Assembly: GCA_036426205.1 (NCBI GenBank)
Contig: CM071569.1
Location: forward strand, 4,397,876 to 4,461,875
Reading direction: 5' to 3'
Source of the DNA: Ascaphus truei
Taxonomy: Eukaryota > Chordata > Amphibia > Anura > Ascaphidae
DNA: 64,000 bases
Each line of letters begins with the position of its first letter. Position 1 is the stretch's first letter. A model generated the notes under the pieces. That model searched no databases and was not told where the DNA came from. It was given only the letters and a program-made list of their open reading frames with translations. Below, piece after piece: positions 63,823-64,000 of this stretch. The position numbers were made by a program, and so were the translations under genes.

Positions 63823-64000
63823 TTATTTATTTATTTATTTATAAAATATTTTACCAGGAAGTAATACATTGAGAGTTACCTCTCGTTTTCAAGTATGTCC
63901 TGGGCACAGAGTAAAGACAAATAATACATGTTTACAAATACAGTTACATAAATGAACAGGGTATACATTATATACAAGACATTGCGTGCACTGTTAAAGA
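63823..64000 (-). mobile_element. LINE 3' end (same family as 9740-10495), cut by window edge
   Basis: The tail TTATTTATTTATTTATAAAA starts the reversed element, followed by CCAGGAAGTAATACATTGAG, TCGTTTTCAAGTATGTCCTG and GGTATACATTATATACAAGA. These match the 3' UTR of the plus-strand copy almost base for base in reverse. The coding part would lie beyond position 64000. Confidence 0.88.

Overview
This window looks like intergenic or intronic DNA from a large, repeat-rich vertebrate genome, most likely an amphibian (anuran). The reasons are the dense palindromic MITEs, LINE 3' ends of the L2/CR1 kind, a tRNA-type SINE, many AT and ATT microsatellites, and a Penelope-like element (PLE) carrying the GAAACGCGT hammerhead signature that I associate with amphibian repeats. 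The species call is inference. I found no host gene exon I can defend, no rRNA or intact tRNA, and nothing prokaryotic (no operons, CRISPR or RBS). Most long open frames lie in tandem repeats whose unit length is a multiple of three, or in other repeats.

The centrepiece is at 30335-36476. A Penelope-like retroelement lies on the plus strand (32565-36462): broken 5' coding region, then an intact reverse transcriptase core with GIY-YIG endonuclease, then a 3' region with a hammerhead ribozyme motif. Joined head-to-head upstream is a second, 5'-truncated minus-strand copy (30348-32564). The shared arms are about 2.2 kb and nearly identical. The whole 6.1 kb structure is bounded by a 14-bp direct repeat (30335-30348 and 36463-36476), so it probably went in as one unit. 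Related hammerhead-like remnants occur at 16987-17029, 18777-18816, 48097-48268 and 55580-55620.

Layout. 1-9.2 kb: MITEs with clear ends (Harbinger-like 3228-3719, TTAA-flanked 4806-5195, hAT-like 5264-5416 and 7536-7722, and a TTAA MITE at 8271-9190 with a second MITE nested inside). 9.7-11.2 kb: two LINE 3' ends in opposite orientation. 11.5-16.7 kb: three large minisatellite blocks. 16.7-28.7 kb: PLE remnant, several copies of a palindromic hAT-like MITE (family A), a 12-bp minisatellite with higher-order structure, and long unassigned DNA. 30.3-36.5 kb: the composite PLE. 36.7-47.5 kb: GC-rich MITEs, LINE fragment, more family A copies, a SINE and a 50-bp tandem array. 48-54.4 kb: fold-back elements, a Tigger/pogo-like MITE, a palindromic MITE carrying X-box and CRE motifs, a TTAA MITE and a split SINE. 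55-64 kb: SINE copies (one split by a 642-bp GC-rich insertion), a large AT-centred hairpin, and a LINE 3' end running off the window.

Nothing here forms a pathway. The functional content is mobile-element machinery: PLE reverse transcriptase/endonuclease and ribozyme, LINEs, which commonly supply enzymes to SINEs, and MITEs that depend on transposases not encoded here. Coordinates of repeat edges are hand-read. Edges with target-site duplications are reliable; the others are accurate to perhaps 5-30 bases.
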